Origin: Frankiales bacterium
Lineage (GTDB): Bacteria; Actinomycetota; Actinomycetes; Mycobacteriales; Jatrophihabitantaceae
Direction of reading: 5' to 3'
Assembly (NCBI GenBank): GCA_025963265.1
Contig: JAOPUY010000231.1
Location: forward strand, 1 to 6,392
DNA length: 6,392 nt
Notes under the pieces: generated by a model
The model's input: only the letters and a program-made list of their open reading frames with translations
What the model was told of the DNA's origin: nothing
Databases searched by the model: none
Shown: positions 5,226-6,392 of the stretch, piece after piece
Layout of the letters: the number at the start of each line of letters is the position of its first letter
How positions within the stretch are numbered: the stretch's first letter is position 1
Program-made: the position numbers and the translations under genes

Positions 5226-6202
5226 GCTCGCTGCAACGACTGGCGGTGATGAGATCTTCCGATCACGGTTAAGCCGGTGCGGGTCCGAGCCCAGACGTTG
5301 AGCGCAGCCAGCCACACCAGGCAGGCGCCGAACATGTGGATCCCGACCAGGATGGCTGGGATGTGCGTGAAGTACTGGACGAAGCCGATCAGCCCCTGCG
5401 CGAGCTCGATCGCCAGCAGTTGCCAGCCGGCCCGTTGCAGCACCCGGGAGGCGCCGGCCGAGCGGGCCAGCAGCGCGAAGCCGATGGTCAGCCCGATGAG
5501 CAGCATCACGACGTCGGCGTGCAGCTGGCTCATCGATCCGACGTCCAGTCCGTTGCGGTGCACCTTGCCCGAGGTGTCCGCGTCGCCGGCGTGCGGTCCG
5601 GCGCCGGTGACCACCGTCCCGATGGCCAGCACCGCGGCGGTGACCGCGAGCAGGGCGACGCCGCTGATCCCCATCGACGAGCCGAACCCGATCGAGTCGG
5701 CCGCCTCGCCGTCGTCGGCTTTCGGCCGGACCCGCCACCAGAGCACGAAGGCGAGCGCGATGATGGCCATCGAGAGCAGGAAGTGGGCCGAGACGAGCCA
5801 GGGGTTCAGGTGGGTGAGCACGGTCAACCCGCCTAGCAGCGCCTGGGCCGGGATGCTCGCGGCCAGCAAGAGCGCCAACTTGACCTCGCGTCCGTCCAGC
5901 ACGGCCACCACGAGGGTGGCGATGACGACGGCCACCACGACGAAGGTGAGCTGCCGATTGGCGAACTCGATGACGCCGTGCGCGCCGAACTTCGAGACCG
6001 GAGTCAGCGAGCCGTCGCCGCAGGAGGGGAAGGTGGGGCAGCCCAGCCCGGAGTCGGTCAGCCGCACGGCCCCGCCGGTGACCACGATCAGCACGTTGAC
6101 GATGATCGAGGTCAGCGCGAGCCGGGGCAGCGTGAGGGCGCCCCGCAGTTGCGACCAGGTGGAGCGGACCGGTCCGGGGACCCGGTCGTCCCGGCCGGTC
6201 AT
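5222..6202 (-). CDS. ctaA: Haem A synthase (COX15/CtaA family)
   Basis: Membrane enzyme that oxidises the C8 methyl of haem O to a formyl group, making haem A for aa3-type oxidases; it acts after CtaB. The 326-residue product has eight predicted membrane segments in two four-helix halves. Visible hallmarks are GGAVRLTDSGLGCPTFPSC with the extracytoplasmic cysteine pair C55/C61, the catalytic-region Glu in H75GVIE79FANR, QALLGGLTVLTHLNPWLVSAH with H140, SQLH228 and GIH289MFG. H140, H228 and H289 correspond to haem-ligand positions. The position of the first ligand in the usual E-x-x-H motif is Asn82 here (EFANR). I chose ATG at 6202 because it forms an ATGA overlap with the preceding permease stop, like the other gene junctions here; ATG at 6208 and GTG at 6217 are in-frame alternatives adding 2 or 5 residues. 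The gene reads directly into the oxidoreductase gene through another 4-nt overlap. Confidence 0.95.
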   Translation of the reverse strand: MTGRDDRVPGPVRSTWSQLRGALTLPRLALTSIIVNVLIVVTGGAVRLTDSGLGCPTFPSCGDGSLTPVSKFGAHGVIEFANRQLTFVVVAVVIATLVVAVLDGREVKLALLLAASIPAQALLGGLTVLTHLNPWLVSAHFLLSMAIIALAFVLWWRVRPKADDGEAADSIGFGSSMGISGVALLAVTAAVLAIGTVVTGAGPHAGDADTSGKVHRNGLDVGSMSQLHADVVMLLIGLTIGFALLARSAGASRVLQRAGWQLLAIELAQGLIGFVQYFTHIPAILVGIHMFGACLVWLAALNVWARTRTGLTVIGRSHHRQSLQRA

Positions 6203-6392
6203 TCCCATCGGAACCACCGCGCCGCGGCGGGCAGCGAGACCGCGGCCCAGACGAGCAAGGTGACGAACGCCCGGACCGGAACGCCGCCGCCGGTCTGCAG
6301 CACTTGGTCCATCCCGTTAGACAGCGCCGCCGACGGCAGGTACTGAAGCACGTCCCTGGCGGCTCGGGGGTAGCGGGTGAGCGGGATCGCGA
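6199..6392 (-). CDS. ABC-2 type transporter permease, C-terminal fragment (cut by window edge)
   Basis: The leftward frame is open from the right edge (first whole codon 6390-6388) to a TGA at 6201-6199, giving the last 63 residues. It reads RAARDVLQYLPSAALSNGMD, then a hydrophobic span (VRAFVTLLVWAAVSLPAAA), and ends ARWFRWE. The LPSAALS segment, a last membrane helix and a short basic-aromatic tail ending RWFRWE are typical, in my recollection, of actinobacterial ABC-2 type (drug or antibiotic-export-like) permeases. Its stop overlaps the chosen ctaA start in ATGA. In actinobacteria such as Mycobacterium the gene next to ctaA is commonly an ABC transporter subunit, which supports the call. 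Substrate and the partner ATPase are outside the window. The gene is cut by the window edge, not visibly broken. Confidence 0.75.
   Translation of the reverse strand, partial: AIPLTRYPRAARDVLQYLPSAALSNGMDQVLQTGGGVPVRAFVTLLVWAAVSLPAAARWFRWE

Noticed and set aside
5226..5738. Upstream extension of the oxidoreductase frame
   Set aside because: The frame is open but lies entirely within ctaA, and the family N-terminus (PLSILDLAPV) begins right after GTG 5225.
5277..6263. Rightward 328-codon frame opposite ctaA
   Set aside because: Antisense to a confidently identified haem A synthase; Ser/Thr/Pro-rich translation without domain features.
1..6392. Search for tRNA, rRNA, CRISPR arrays, insertion sequences or attachment sites
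   Set aside because: Nothing supporting any of these was seen; non-coding DNA totals only about 150 bp, in a short left edge and two gaps.

Overview
The window is a compact, GC-rich stretch of bacterial chromosome with strong third-position G/C bias, frequent GTG starts and almost no non-coding DNA. Gene content and style point to an aerobic actinobacterium (Actinomycetota); the sequence does not let me name a genus. No RNA genes, mobile elements, CRISPR arrays or other signs of recent transfer were found, and base composition looks uniform by eye.

Layout, left to right. ctaB (protohaem IX farnesyltransferase, haem O synthase) runs rightward from near the left edge. A 54-bp convergent gap carrying a 16-bp tandem repeat separates it from a leftward gene for an unrecognised single-span exported or membrane-anchored protein. 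A 77-bp divergent promoter region follows. From it a rightward two-gene unit is read: an ATP-grasp ligase-like protein of the DcsG-like type, overlapping by 4 nt (GTGA) a DUF445 (YjiN-like) membrane protein. The DUF445 gene collides tail-to-tail, with a 29-bp coding overlap, with a leftward unit entering from the right edge: the C-terminal end of an ABC-2 type permease, then ctaA (haem A synthase), then a luciferase-like flavin-dependent oxidoreductase. These three are chained by 4-nt overlaps (ATGA, GTGA).

Functionally the window is a haem A locus. CtaB converts haem B to haem O and CtaA converts haem O to haem A, the cofactor of aa3-type cytochrome oxidase. The two genes sit about 4.2 kb apart, on opposite strands. 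In actinobacteria ctaA commonly lies beside an ABC transporter, which fits the permease fragment here. The roles of the ATP-grasp, DUF445, oxidoreductase and exported proteins in relation to haem A are unknown; only their tight packing is visible.

Control signals: ctaB and the ATP-grasp gene each have a TANNNT -10-like hexamer exactly 6 nt before a GTG start, the classic arrangement of leaderless actinobacterial transcripts. The exported-protein gene instead has a good Shine-Dalgarno (GGGAGG), but its start codon lies in a predicted hairpin. I see no convincing new defence, biosynthetic or mobile system. The points most worth a second look are the uncharacterised ATP-grasp/DUF445 pair, the convergent overlap, the His-to-Asn position in CtaA, and the hairpin over the exported protein's start.
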